Positions 27,101 through 35,068 are shown, counted from the first letter of the stretch. The stretch: 64,000 nt of DNA from Nannocystis sp. RBIL2 (GCF_026626745.1 NZ_JAPNJW010000001.1:4138001-4202000), one strand, 5' to 3'. Translations and numbers: made by a program. The notes: a model not told the origin generated them from the letters alone.

Positions 27101-28237
27101 TGCGGCGACGCGCGCACCAACCTCGCGCCCGGCCCCGGCTTCACCATGCCGGCCACCGAGCTCGCGCGGGTCCAGCGATTCGTCCACCGCAACCTCGGCT
27201 GGGGCGTCCACGCCGGCAACACGCGCACCGCCGTCGGCGACTCCGCCTCCGACCTCTACCCCGCGCGCCTCACCCACCGCGGCCTGCGCCCCGGGGCCGT
27301 CTACGCCGACCCCTACGGCCACGTCTTCTTCGTCGTCGACCTCGTGCCCGCGCAGGACGGCCGCCCGGGCGCCCTGCTGGCCGTCGACGGCCAGCCCGAC
27401 GGCGGCATCGTCCGCCGCGAGTTCTGGGAGGGCGAGTTCTTGTGGAGCACCGAGCGCGCCCACGGCGGCGTCGGCTTCAAGCAATTCCGCCCCGTCGTGC
27501 GCCAGCCCGGCGGCGGCCTCGTCCAGCTCGGCGACGCCGCGATCGCCGGCGCACCTGACCTCGGGGACATCTGGACCGGCCACGCCGAATTGGCCGGCAC
27601 CGCCTTTTACGACGCCGTCCGCGCGCTCCTCGAGCCGCCGCCGTGGGACGCCTCCCGGCAGCAGCGCGAGGCCGTCGCGGCCTTCGCCGCGCTCGCGCGC
27701 GACCGCGTCGGGCCGATCGATCGCGCCGCCGAGTTCTCGCGCGACCGCAAGCGGGCGATCGCCATGCCCAAGGGCTGGCAGGTGTTCGAGGCCACCGGCG
27801 CGTGGGAGAGCCACTCGACCCCCGGCCGCGACCTCCGCCTGCTCGCCGCCCTCGACGTCGTCCGCGGCCTGCCCGACCGCGTGCGCGAGCGACCCGCCCT
27901 CTACGTCACGGGCGGCGACCCCGAGGCCCGCGCCCGCGCCCTCGCCGAGGAGCTCGACGTCCTGCTGCGCGACCCGCAGTACGCGATCACCTACACCCGC
28001 AGCGACGGCAGCCCGTGGACCCTCACCCTGCGCGACCTCGCCGACCGCGAGGAAGCCCTGGAGCGCGCCTACAACCCCAACGATTGCCCCGAGCTGCGCT
28101 GGGGCGCCCCCGAAGGCAGCGACGAGCTCGCCACCTGCAGCTTCCGCGCCCCCGCCGACCAGCACGCGCGCATGCAGGCCTACCGCGGCTGGCTGCACCA
28201 GCGCCGCCCGCCGGCCCGCGGCGACAAGTTGCCCTGA
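24149..28237 (+). CDS. membrane-anchored protein: low-complexity N-half, one TM helix, exported C-terminal domain
   Basis: Protein of 1362 aa. The GTG at 24149 overlaps the previous stop (GTGA); a GTG at 24080 in the same frame is the alternative. Residues ~1-690 are Pro/Ser/Arg-rich and disordered, with short repeats such as RREPSS and PNLIPEPGAPI/PNLFPEPGAPV. One TM helix (WLWLGVVLAALAFLGVVA) lies at ~690-710, then a PPEPPPPDPP spacer and an exported domain of ~600 residues. This opens with an Ig-like segment (PLAGEPLQIFAATLDDD). The remainder has four Cys (CQRGGDGKAPRC; NDCPEL; ATCSF) and a block RPGAVYADPYGHVFFVVD reminiscent of NlpC/CHAP-like or transglutaminase-like folds, but I see no catalytic Cys-His pair. 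It probably acts with, or is part of, the preceding DUF1508 protein. Function unknown. Confidence 0.75.
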   Translation: MSDSRHRSSDPPLLVGPPMLPALEDAAPLYRLSAPPQPVHDGPLILSIPLNDPTSAATAPLGDEAVADDSRRSAPREPAARPESRPTIRPLPRPASAGSSRAPSRPQPASPSLGSSPKSSGESSRPHPTSPSLEPRPKSSSESSRPHPTSLSPDSPHSPSLPAARPSSAPRPTSRPHPATASLDSPPRSFGESTRPTSPSLDESPGPARGSSRPDSARHPASASAPRAGESTPTASGASPAAPAHRESSSPSPARGSSRPDSSPHSAPAPRAGESIPTASDASPAAPAHRDPASPGPARYASRPDSAHPAPAKDESTLTSSDDSLAALANRDSGDSSRDRPSAVEPSHDQPRSTPLSPASSGPSLTLPLSEFPALSIGQPAAWIPPHLPLVVAKPGPPGPLPPITNPYPRPFIPPGTLAAIGLANRPGAATATSPAPAARVVFAPSPPTPVDPAPPLVPAVLPDLGLLTPPEPDLSRAEAPSLVPELSVLLLDATVPGPRRREGSAPLFAARREPSSTHAVPTLLARREPSSAQSSPALVPALDALEFESPSGPRPRRALPNLIPEPGAPITVILDRPLVERPLVEAPRRSLPNLFPEPGAPVSPLDRTLVAEAERREPPASEPPVPRDISSSSPGTPESGALHDLPTLLPMGLAVTQPAPVKPAPAPVLPTNLPLPSLPPLRMAPSARDRWLWLGVVLAALAFLGVVASRFNRGDEPTSEVAELVVPPADPVDPPPEPPPPDPPPVDPPAEPPPPAVVPPALAGATIHCPEADDPAIGLLVAPFTPLAGEPLQIFAATLDDDVALGLHVLAGDGALAEALDARVHLGTPSSAVAGFTPAAAGEYTFAVVRDGAAVTCSKLQVLTEPPQRPPFAAKGRAWAVERAWTAAEEALYSAWVRELFAAAPGDAPGLARLDVATGDPARNLLHDALGLQEDRLDNPVGLRLRPDGADLPYVVRAYWSWKRRLPFAYRKCQRGGDGKAPRCGDARTNLAPGPGFTMPATELARVQRFVHRNLGWGVHAGNTRTAVGDSASDLYPARLTHRGLRPGAVYADPYGHVFFVVDLVPAQDGRPGALLAVDGQPDGGIVRREFWEGEFLWSTERAHGGVGFKQFRPVVRQPGGGLVQLGDAAIAGAPDLGDIWTGHAELAGTAFYDAVRALLEPPPWDASRQQREAVAAFAALARDRVGPIDRAAEFSRDRKRAIAMPKGWQVFEATGAWESHSTPGRDLRLLAALDVVRGLPDRVRERPALYVTGGDPEARARALAEELDVLLRDPQYAITYTRSDGSPWTLTLRDLADREEALERAYNPNDCPELRWGAPEGSDELATCSFRAPADQHARMQAYRGWLHQRRPPARGDKLP
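26021..26040. repeat. isolated 14-bp element in coding sequence
   Basis: CCTGTCCCCAGGGA followed by CATCTC, identical in layout to the elements at 18218-18457. It lies in the disordered region of the membrane-anchored protein and encodes PVPRDIS. Confidence 0.45.
27554..27574. repeat. isolated 14-bp element in coding sequence
   Basis: CCTGACCTCGGGGA followed by CATCTGG, in the exported domain of the membrane-anchored protein (PDLGDIW). A single weak match that may be chance. Confidence 0.3.
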
Positions 28238-28274
28238 CAGCGCACCGAACCCGCGTCGAGCTCCTGCTCCTGAC

Positions 28275-28754
28275 TCAGAAGCATTCGCGCGCGTGTTGCA
28301 CTCGGCGGACGACCAGAGTCCCGCTGACTTTGTGGTCCGTCCCCTTCATCACCAGATCCAGCGCGAGCTCGGCACGACCGTCCTCGAGATCGCGCCAGCG
28401 GACCTGGCCCTGCAGCCGCCACACGGCGGACCCGACCTGGAGGCTCTCCGTGTAGACCGCCCTCGAGCCCCCGTGGACCTCGGCCTCGCCCTCGCGGGCC
28501 TTCGGCAGCTCGATCAGCAGCTCGCCGATCCGCGGCTCGACCTCCCCCCAGCGATGGCTGGCGGTCAGCGTCGCGCGGCCGGGCGCGGGCCGGAACTCGA
28601 GCGTGCGCCCGGACGAGCGGCGCAAACCCGTGTCGTCGACCAAACACGCCTGCTGCCACTCCGCGGGCACGAACGGCTGCGGCGTCGCCTGGGGACGCGC
28701 ACACGCGCAGGCGAGGAGCATGACGGCGGCCGAGGGCAGGCGAACAGCGACCAT
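28275..28754 (-). CDS. small lipoprotein of unknown function
   Basis: Protein of 159 aa, ATG start. N-terminal MVAVRLPSAAVMLLACACA is a lipoprotein signal with the lipobox LLAC. The mature part is beta-rich (GRATLTASHRWGEVEPRIGE, GTDHKVSGTLVVRRV), with no recognised domain. It is convergent with the giant membrane protein gene, 37 bp apart. No clear terminator hairpin is visible between them. Confidence 0.65.
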   Translation of the reverse strand: MVAVRLPSAAVMLLACACARPQATPQPFVPAEWQQACLVDDTGLRRSSGRTLEFRPAPGRATLTASHRWGEVEPRIGELLIELPKAREGEAEVHGGSRAVYTESLQVGSAVWRLQGQVRWRDLEDGRAELALDLVMKGTDHKVSGTLVVRRVQHARECF

Positions 28755-28917
28755 GGGCCCATGATACCCGCGTCATCCTCGCGACGTCGCCCGGTCGCAG
28801 CTTTGGCTTCGGACGTCTGTCGGCGAGGTCGAGGGAGACCGGCGACGCACCGACCCCGCGACGCAATCCTGGGTGTCGGCCCGACGACCTCGACCGCCGC
28901 CACCCGGCGCCGCCTCG

Positions 28918-28973
28918 CCTGTCCCATTCGACATGCTTTTTAGAGCATGTCCTTGTAACCACCTCGTCCTCTC
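28918..28973. repeat. 14-bp CATG repeat array (4 units)
   Basis: Units CCTGTCCCATTCGA, CATGCTTTTTAGAG, CATGTCCTTGTAAC and CACCTCGTCCTCTC, exactly 14 nt each. It lies in the 498-bp divergent region 28755-29252, where I see no gene. An A/T-rich TTAATATA at 29143-29150 could be a -10 element for the downstream gene but lacks a matching -35. Confidence 0.8.
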
Positions 28974-29252
28974 GCGCCGAGCCGCGCCGGATCCATGCTC
29001 GATCCCGTGGCTCGCCGGCGCACGCGGCCCGGCCCGTCGGCGCGCGAACCCACCCGCCGCGTCTTCGCGCCTCTTCGCCGCGCGCGAGCACCCGCCACCC
29101 CTGTAGCGATTTCGTCACCTCGCGCGGATCCGCCCGACCATCTTAATATACACACCGTTCCGCCCCGCGCGCCCGCGCCCGCGCCCGCCAGCTTCCGTCG
29201 CGTCGTCCTTCCTGGCAGCCTGTCTGTTCAGCCCCGCCTGCAGGAGGCCGCC

Positions 29253-30320
29253 GTGTTTGATTCCGTCGTCCTGGACATCGCCATCGGACTGATCTTCGTG
29301 TTCCTCGCCACCAGCCTGGCCATCACCGCGGGCAACGAGCTGCTGGCCTCGATCTTCAAGTGGCGCGCCAAGGACCTCGCCGCCGGCCTGCGCCTGCTCG
29401 TCGGCAGGGACGACGGCGAGGGCCGGGCCGGCCAGCCCGACATCACCCGCGCCCTCTACCAGCACCCGCTGCTGCGCGGCCTCCACCGCGACGCCGCCAC
29501 CGGCGGCGACAGCAAGGCTCCCTCGTACATCCCGCCGCGGATGTTCGCCATGGCGCTGCTCGACATCGCCTTGCGGCCGGCCGACGGCACCGGCCAATTG
29601 GTGGCAGGCAACCTCGCCGAGATGCGGGCGCAGATCGAGTCGAAGCGCGGCGAGCTCGGCAATCGCGTCACCGACACCCTGCTCACCTTCGTCAATCACG
29701 TCGAGCTCGACACGCGGACCGCGGTCAACAAGCTCACCGTCCTGCAGCACGACGTCGAGGCCTGGTTCAACGCCGGCATGGGCCGCGTCAGCGAGGTCTA
29801 CCGCCGGCGCGCCCAGCTGTGGAGCACTTTGCTCGCGGTCTTCTTCGTCGCCGCCCTCAACCTCGACGCCATCCGGATCACCCGCTCCCTGGCCAACGAC
29901 CCGGTGCTCCGCGCCTCGCTCATCGCCCAGGCCACCGAGGCCGTCAAGCAGGAGACCCCGCCCGCGCACCTCACCCCGGCCGCCCCGCCGTCCACCGACG
30001 CCAAAACGCCCCTGCCGACCCCCGCCGCCGAGACCGCGCCGTCGGCCACCGCCGGCGCCTTGCGGCAGTTGCAGACCGACATCAGTACCATCAATCAGTT
30101 GGGCATCCCCGTCGGCTGGGAGGACAACCCGCCGCAGCAGAACGGGTGGTGGTGGGTCAACAAGGTCCTCGGCCTGCTGCTGACCGGCCTCGCCGCCTCG
30201 CTCGGCGCCCCGTTCTGGTTCGACGTGCTCAAGAAAGTCAGCAGCCTGCGCGCTGCCGGCCGCATGCCGCCGCCGCCCGACACCTCGAATACGCGCCGCG
30301 ACCCGCCCGACCCCGCGTGA
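29253..30320 (+). CDS. membrane protein with N- and C-terminal TM segments
   Basis: Protein of 355 aa. GTG start chosen because a strong AGGAGG (29242-29247) precedes it by 5 nt and TM1 follows directly (IAIGLIFVFLATSLAITAGN). The middle is cytoplasmic and helical: LFKWRAKDL-like segment, PPRMFAMALLDIALRP, and an Ala/Pro/Thr-rich stretch. The C-terminus has a TM helix (VLGLLLTGLAASLGAPFWFD) followed by a short basic tail. This layout, ending in LGAPFWFD, recurs in uncharacterised membrane proteins of many bacteria. Role unknown. Confidence 0.7.
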   Translation: MFDSVVLDIAIGLIFVFLATSLAITAGNELLASIFKWRAKDLAAGLRLLVGRDDGEGRAGQPDITRALYQHPLLRGLHRDAATGGDSKAPSYIPPRMFAMALLDIALRPADGTGQLVAGNLAEMRAQIESKRGELGNRVTDTLLTFVNHVELDTRTAVNKLTVLQHDVEAWFNAGMGRVSEVYRRRAQLWSTLLAVFFVAALNLDAIRITRSLANDPVLRASLIAQATEAVKQETPPAHLTPAAPPSTDAKTPLPTPAAETAPSATAGALRQLQTDISTINQLGIPVGWEDNPPQQNGWWWVNKVLGLLLTGLAASLGAPFWFDVLKKVSSLRAAGRMPPPPDTSNTRRDPPDPA

Positions 30321-30376
30321 ACCGGCCTCGCGGCTGCTTGAGGGCCGGCCGCGCCGCGCGGTAAAATGGAAGGACC

Positions 30377-31054
30377 ATGTCGCCGCTCGCCCGCTCGTCG
30401 CGCCGCCTGTCCCTGCTCGCAATCATGCTGACCGGCTGTCCGCCCGTCTACAAGCAGGGCGACACCACCGCCGAGACCACCACCACGGGCGGCACCACCA
30501 GCACCACCACCGAGCCGACCCTGCCGACCGGTCCGGGTGCCACCATTGGCACCACCACGGTCGACACGACCACCACCACCACCGGCGCAGTCGACACGAC
30601 CACCACCACCGGCGAGCCCGCGACCACCGGCGAACCAGCGACTGCGACCTCCACCAGCGAGGCCACCGGCACCACAGGCACCACCGGCGAGCCGGACCCG
30701 GGCCTGATGGGCGAATGGGGCCACGCCTGTCAGTCCGACGACGAGTGCTCGGCGATCCTCGGCGACAAGGGCGTGTGCCTCACCGACATCCTGATGCTCT
30801 ATTCGCTGCCGGGCGGCTACTGCACCAAGGAGTGCACCCTGCCCGACGCCATGACCTTCTACGAGGCCGACGACCCCGCCTGCGCCCCCGATGCCCTGTG
30901 CATCGGCGCCTCCGGCTACTTCGAGGCCTGCGCCGTCGAATGTACCGACGACAGCGATTGCCCGCGCGAGGGCTACGAGTGCCGCCTGCTGCCGCAGATC
31001 GGTCAACCCGGCGACCCGATGTTCTGCCTGATGACCGACGAATACATGCTGTGA
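30377..31054 (+). CDS. Cys-rich lipoprotein with Thr-rich linker
   Basis: Exported lipoprotein of 225 aa. Signal SLLAIMLTGC with lipidation at the Cys, then a ~90-residue linker of TTT/TTG/GEP units. The globular domain has ten cysteines in spacing such as CQSDDEC, CTDDSDC and YECRLL, typical of myxobacterial Cys-rich 'DSDC' modules thought to be disulphide-stabilised. GGAAGGA precedes the ATG by 2 nt. Localisation is confident, function unknown. Confidence 0.75.
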   Translation: MSPLARSSRRLSLLAIMLTGCPPVYKQGDTTAETTTTGGTTSTTTEPTLPTGPGATIGTTTVDTTTTTTGAVDTTTTTGEPATTGEPATATSTSEATGTTGTTGEPDPGLMGEWGHACQSDDECSAILGDKGVCLTDILMLYSLPGGYCTKECTLPDAMTFYEADDPACAPDALCIGASGYFEACAVECTDDSDCPREGYECRLLPQIGQPGDPMFCLMTDEYML

Positions 31055-31075
31055 ACCGCGCCGCCCGGGCGCGGT
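31055..31075 (+). terminator. GC-rich hairpin just after a stop codon
   Basis: Perfect 8-bp inverted repeat ACCGCGCC/GGCGCGGT with a 5-nt GCCCG loop, directly following the TGA of the Cys-rich lipoprotein gene, between convergent genes. No T-run follows, so it is an RNA hairpin candidate rather than a proven intrinsic terminator. Confidence 0.4.
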
Positions 31076-31115
31076 CCACAGCAACGCGTCATTCACGGGT
31101 GCTGCGAGCGGAGCA

Positions 31116-32141
31116 TCACCAGCCGTGATCCTCCCACACGTGGCCGATGTCGTAGATGTCGCCCTCCACGGCGTTCACGATCTTGATCTTGCGGTCGAAG
31201 TTCTTGTAGTCGACCGAGTTCCCGACCTTGCCGAGGCGGTACCACGCCGCCTCGGAGATGTCCTCGCTGAACAGCAGGCTCACCGAGGCGTTGTTCTCGG
31301 CCCGGTGCCAGAACTGGATGTCCGGGCCCACGTGATAGTACGTCTGATTGCTGGGAGAGGTCGTGATGTCCGGGTGGTCGCCCAGAGTGCAGATCACGAT
31401 CCCGGACTTGGCGGCGTCGACGTTGTCGGGCTCGGACGGCCAGTCGTACGAGTTGTACATGTACGCGTGATACTGGTCGGGGCAGTAGCCCGAGCAGGCG
31501 ATGCCGAAGTCGATCGGATCGTTCTGCGGCGCGATCCACCCGCCGCTCTCGCCAACCTCCATGCCGAAGATGAAGTTTTCGTCGCCGTCGATGGCCGGCA
31601 GATAGTCGTGGACGGCGTCGATGAACTCCGAGTCGTTGCAGAGGTTCACGCGGGGCAGCACGTACTTGCTCTCGGCGAGGTTCTTGAGGAACCACCCGCG
31701 CTCGCCGAGGGCGTGGTTCGGCTCGCCGAGCAGCGCCTCCGGGACGGCCACCTCCGGCTCGGTGACCGCGAGGAACAGGTCGAGCATCGAACCGGTCGCG
31801 AACGCCGGCTCGATGCCGATGCTGACCGATCCGAGGGTGCCGGCCTCGAGCAGCTCGAGCGAGGGCTTCTCCATGCCCGGCAAGTCCAGGCTCAGGAACA
31901 TGAGCCGGGTGCCCTGCACGTCGACCTGGGCGACCTTGGTGACCCCCTCGCCCAAGCGCGCCTCGCCGTCGCGGATCGGCGGGAGCTTCGCCTCTTCCGC
32001 CGGCTGCTCGAGCTCCGGCGCCGGCTGGGCCTGGGCCTCGCCGTCGTCGGAGCCGCTGTCACACGCCGAGCTCAGCGCGATCGGAGCCGCCAGCGCGGCG
32101 AAGGAAAACAGGATCGTGCGGTAATCGATGGATGTTTGCAT
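31116..32141 (-). CDS. exported lipoprotein of unknown function
   Basis: Protein of 341 aa, ATG start, with GAGAGG about 10 nt upstream. Signal peptide FSFAALAAPIALSSAC with lipobox LSSAC, then a Glu/Pro/Ala-rich spacer. The globular part contains LDLPGMEKPSLELLEAGTLG and a C-terminal domain with aromatic and acidic residues (YNSYDWPSEPDN, ICTLGDHPDITT). Its sequence is fairly polar and A/T-richer than its neighbours. No family recognised. Divergent from the exonuclease gene. Confidence 0.7.
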   Translation of the reverse strand: MQTSIDYRTILFSFAALAAPIALSSACDSGSDDGEAQAQPAPELEQPAEEAKLPPIRDGEARLGEGVTKVAQVDVQGTRLMFLSLDLPGMEKPSLELLEAGTLGSVSIGIEPAFATGSMLDLFLAVTEPEVAVPEALLGEPNHALGERGWFLKNLAESKYVLPRVNLCNDSEFIDAVHDYLPAIDGDENFIFGMEVGESGGWIAPQNDPIDFGIACSGYCPDQYHAYMYNSYDWPSEPDNVDAAKSGIVICTLGDHPDITTSPSNQTYYHVGPDIQFWHRAENNASVSLLFSEDISEAAWYRLGKVGNSVDYKNFDRKIKIVNAVEGDIYDIGHVWEDHGW

Positions 32142-32502
32142 GACGGGGATACCTCTCGGGTTGCTGCTGTGATTCGTCGCGGATCGACGCGCGACCGGGC
32201 GCTCTCGTCCGCGGTTCGTGCCCGTCGCTCTGCAAACACGGGGACGCCAGGCACGCTCGAACGAAATGCATCCATTTCAGGGACTTGCGCGCACCCGTGG
32301 AGATCCCGCCGCGAGCGGCCAAGGACGCTGCCGCAGGGGCACTCGCCCGCGCCCGCCGGCGACGAAAATGCCCCGCTCGCCCGCTCGGCCGCCGACAGCG
32401 GCGGAGCGGCTGCCCCAGGGGCAGCTGCCCCTGGGGCAGGCGAGGGACCGACGCCGCCCGCCTCGTCAGCGCGCGCGACCTGTGCCACCATCGCCGCCCG
32501 CC
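32142..32502. other. 361-bp divergent intergenic region
   Basis: Lies between the lipoprotein gene and the exonuclease gene. Contains a perfect 30-bp palindrome (listed separately) and a related half-copy, CTGCCGCAGGGGCA, near 32328. No gene is supported here. Confidence 0.5.
32410..32439. promoter_or_regulatory. perfect 30-bp double palindrome upstream of the exonuclease gene
   Basis: The arm CTGCCCCAGGGGCAG (32410-32424) is followed at once by its reverse complement CTGCCCCTGGGGCAG. Each arm is itself a palindrome with one central base, so the element can form two small hairpins or one long cruciform. It lies 64 bp upstream of the exonuclease ATG. An operator or RNA structure is plausible; no T-run. 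Confidence 0.55.
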
Positions 32503-33354
32503 ATGCCCGCCGCGTTCGACCGCGTCGTCGTGCTCGACTTCGAGGCCACCTGTGACTCGAGCAACCCGCCGAGCCCGCAGGAGGTGATCGAGTTCCCCTC
32601 AGTGCTGGTCTCGCTGCGCGATCTCGAGGTCGTCGACAGCTTCAGCACCTTCGTCCGCCCGGTGCATCACCCGACCCTCAGCGCCTTCTGCACCGAGCTC
32701 ACCACCATTCGCCAGCAGGACGTCGACGGCGCCCCGGTGTTCGCCGACGTCCTGGCCGCCCACCGTACCTGGCTCGAAGGACATGGCCTCTTCGACAGCA
32801 AAGGCCGCGAGCGGTTCGCCCTCGTCACCTGCGGCGACTGGGACCTGCAGACCATGCTGCCGGTCCAGTGCGCCGCCGCGGGCATCTCGATCGGCAGCCT
32901 GCCGCGCGCCTACCGCCGGTGGATCAACATCAAGAAGATCTTCCTCGACGTCCTGAAGAAGGCCAAGACCACCGGCATGCCGGCCATGCTGCAGGCGCTC
33001 GGCCTCGAGCTGCAGGGCACCCACCACCGCGGCATCGACGACTGTCACAACATCGCCCGGGTCGCCCTCGCCCTGGCCGACCGCGGCGCCCGCTTCGAGC
33101 TGACCGGCAAGCTCGCCGCCTCCCACTACCCCGAGCTCCCGCTGGAGCTGCAGTGGGGCGACCGCCTCGATCGCGTCTTTTTAAAAAAGCGCCACCTCGC
33201 CAGCTTGCTCGGCCTCGCCAGCGGGGTGTTCCGCACCAAGATCGTCCGCGCCACCGGGCCCGACGGCGTAACGATCGAAGACGACGACCCGCTCGCCGAG
33301 CTGCCGCCCGAGTCGCGCCTCCGCGTGTTCAGCGCCCGCGACCCCGTGACATGA
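32503..33354 (+). CDS. DEDDh 3'-5' exonuclease, Eri1/KapD-like
   Basis: Exonuclease of 283 aa; the ATG at 32503 fits the family N-terminus. All acidic motifs are present: Exo I VVLDFEATCD (Asp12, Glu14), Exo II VTCGDWDLQTML, Exo III HHRGIDDCHNIARV with His and Asp. Spacing and the RGIDDCHNIARV form match the Eri1/3'hExo-like subgroup, which trims structured RNA ends; DNA as substrate cannot be excluded. After the ~200-aa nuclease domain is a ~70-aa tail without a known fold. The tail holds an unusual A/T-rich word, TTT-TTA-AAA-AAG (33178-33189), encoding FLKK with a rare TTA codon. The stop codon lies inside a 14-bp repeat array. Confidence 0.88.
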   Translation: MPAAFDRVVVLDFEATCDSSNPPSPQEVIEFPSVLVSLRDLEVVDSFSTFVRPVHHPTLSAFCTELTTIRQQDVDGAPVFADVLAAHRTWLEGHGLFDSKGRERFALVTCGDWDLQTMLPVQCAAAGISIGSLPRAYRRWINIKKIFLDVLKKAKTTGMPAMLQALGLELQGTHHRGIDDCHNIARVALALADRGARFELTGKLAASHYPELPLELQWGDRLDRVFLKKRHLASLLGLASGVFRTKIVRATGPDGVTIEDDDPLAELPPESRLRVFSARDPVT

Positions 33355-33405
33355 CCGCTTCGACATGTCTTCTCGAACATGCCCGAACAATCATGTCCTT
33401 CTATT
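33350..33405. repeat. 14-bp CATG repeat array (4 units) overlapping a stop codon
   Basis: Units CATGACCGCTTCGA, CATGTCTTCTCGAA, CATGCCCGAACAAT and CATGTCCTTCTATT, all 14 nt. The first unit supplies the exonuclease TGA stop. The array ends 15 bp before the next start codon. Confidence 0.82.
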
Positions 33406-33420
33406 GAGACACCGCGCGCC

Positions 33421-33960
33421 ATGTCCGACGGCCCCGCGCTGACCCGCTACGCCTACGTCGGCCCGCCGGCGATCCGCGACCGCGAGCGCGGCGAGCCCGG
33501 GGTGGTGATCGCCAGCGGCGACGATCTCGAGCGCTGGCTCTCCGCCCACCCGGAGGCCGCCGGCGAGTGCGCCACCTACGTCGTCGACCTCCAGGGCCGC
33601 CTGCGCCTCGCCGCGCGCCGCTCCGAGCACATCGACTGTGCGGGAGGCCAGGCCGTGCTCGCGGCCGGCGAGATCAGCATCGCTCGCGCCGCCGATCGGC
33701 GCGTCGTCGTCCGCGAGGTCAGCAATCAATCGACAGGTTATTGCCCCGACCCCGACTGCTGGCCGGCCGTGGCCGCCGCCCTGACCGCCGCCGGCCTCGC
33801 CGCGCCGACAACCTTCACCCGCGCCTTCGTGTTCCGTCGCTGCCCCGCCTGCGCCCAGATCAACCTCGTCAAGGACGACTGGTTCTTCTGCGCCGCCTGC
33901 GACGCCGAGCTGCCGCGCGCATGGAACTTCGCCGAGTCCGCCGCTCAGACGATGTCGTAG
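33421..33960 (+). CDS. zinc-ribbon protein of unknown function
   Basis: Protein of 179 aa. ATG 33421 chosen because upstream codons are repeat-array sequence. N-terminal domain begins YAYVGPPAIRDRERGEPGVV and contains STGYCPDPDCWPAVAAAL; the C-terminus is a zinc ribbon, CPACAQINLVKDDWFFCAAC (CxxC-N13-CxxC). No signal peptide, so cytoplasmic. The same two-part layout occurs in hypothetical proteins of planctomycetes and myxobacteria (from memory). It follows the exonuclease gene on the same strand, 66 bp apart. Role unknown. Confidence 0.7.
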   Translation: MSDGPALTRYAYVGPPAIRDRERGEPGVVIASGDDLERWLSAHPEAAGECATYVVDLQGRLRLAARRSEHIDCAGGQAVLAAGEISIARAADRRVVVREVSNQSTGYCPDPDCWPAVAAALTAAGLAAPTTFTRAFVFRRCPACAQINLVKDDWFFCAACDAELPRAWNFAESAAQTMS

Positions 33961-34026
33961 CTGTCCTTGCCGCGCCCGGCCTTGAACGGCTTCAGCAGCT
34001 CGGTGTCGGCCACTACGAAACGCCGC

Positions 34027-35028
34027 TCACCCTGCCACCAGCGCCGCGATCTTCTCGCGCTCCGCCGCGTCGGGCAGGCGGCCGAAGCCGGCGCGCACGT
34101 TGTCGGCCATGTGCTTCGGCGAGCTCGTGGCCGGCAGCGGGCAATGCACCGCAGGGTGCCCGAGGATAAACTTTAAAAAGAGCTGACCGAAGCTCGTGCA
34201 ATCGAGGTCGGCCGCCCACGCCGGCAGCGGCTGACCCTTCACGCGCTCGAACAGCGAACCGCCGTCGAACGGGCGCATCACCAGCACCGCCACCCCGAGC
34301 TCGGCCGCGGTCGGCAGCAGCCGTTGCTCGGCCGCGCGCGTCGCTGCCGAGTAGGGCAGCTGCACGAAGTCCAGCGGTTCGCGCCGGAGCACCCGCTCGA
34401 GCTCGTCGAGCCCCGAATGGGTGTAGTGCGTGATCCCCAGGTAGCGCACCCGCCCCGCGTCGCGCAGGCGCCGGAGCGTGGCGATGTGGGTGTCGAAGTC
34501 GAGCAGGTTGTGGACCTGCAGCAGGTCCAGCCGCTCCGCCCGCAGCAGGCGCATGGATTGATCGATCTGCGCCGCGCCCTCCGCTCGGCCGCGCGTCCAC
34601 ACCTTCGTCGCCCAGAACGGCTGCGCCGGCGCACCTGTCTCGGCGACCAGGTCGCCCGCGACCGCCTCGGCCCGGCCGTACATCGGCGAGCTGTCGATCA
34701 CTCGCCCGCCCGCGGCGGCGAACTGCGCCAGCACCTCGCGCAGCGGCGCCCGCTCGCCCGCGTCGCGCCCGACGTCGAAGGTCTGCCAGGTGCCCATGCC
34801 GATCACCGGCAGGGCCTCGTGCGTGCGAGGGTGAGCGCGCGTCAGCATGGTCGTCTCCTCCGTCGAGGTCGTCGGCGTCGCCGCGGTCGTCGCCATCGGC
34901 GCCGCGGGCGTCGCAATCGGTGCTGCCGCCGCGGCCCGGCGCGGCCCGTCGGCGGCATCGACCTGTCCTTTGCGACAGCCGACCATCAGCCCGCTGGCGA
35001 CCCCGAGCAGCGCGCGACGGCTCAGCAT
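34027..35028 (-). CDS. aldo/keto reductase, probable exported lipoprotein
   Basis: NAD(P)H-dependent oxidoreductase of 333 aa with a TIM-barrel AKR domain from ~residue 70. The catalytic tetrad is visible: Asp and Tyr in IDSSPMYGRAE, Lys in FWATKVWT, His in LLQVHNLLD. The N-terminus MLSRRALLGVASGLMVGC combines a Tat-like RR motif with a lipobox Cys18, followed by an Ala/Thr-rich linker with TSTEETT. Export of a cofactor-loaded enzyme through Tat is consistent. One segment, LFLKFILG, is encoded with TTT-TTA-AAG, again with a rare TTA codon. Substrate unknown. Confidence 0.88.
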   Translation of the reverse strand: MLSRRALLGVASGLMVGCRKGQVDAADGPRRAAAAAPIATPAAPMATTAATPTTSTEETTMLTRAHPRTHEALPVIGMGTWQTFDVGRDAGERAPLREVLAQFAAAGGRVIDSSPMYGRAEAVAGDLVAETGAPAQPFWATKVWTRGRAEGAAQIDQSMRLLRAERLDLLQVHNLLDFDTHIATLRRLRDAGRVRYLGITHYTHSGLDELERVLRREPLDFVQLPYSAATRAAEQRLLPTAAELGVAVLVMRPFDGGSLFERVKGQPLPAWAADLDCTSFGQLFLKFILGHPAVHCPLPATSSPKHMADNVRAGFGRLPDAAEREKIAALVAG

Positions 35029-35068
35029 GCCGCAAAGCTACGGGACCCCGCGCGACCTCGCAACCCGC

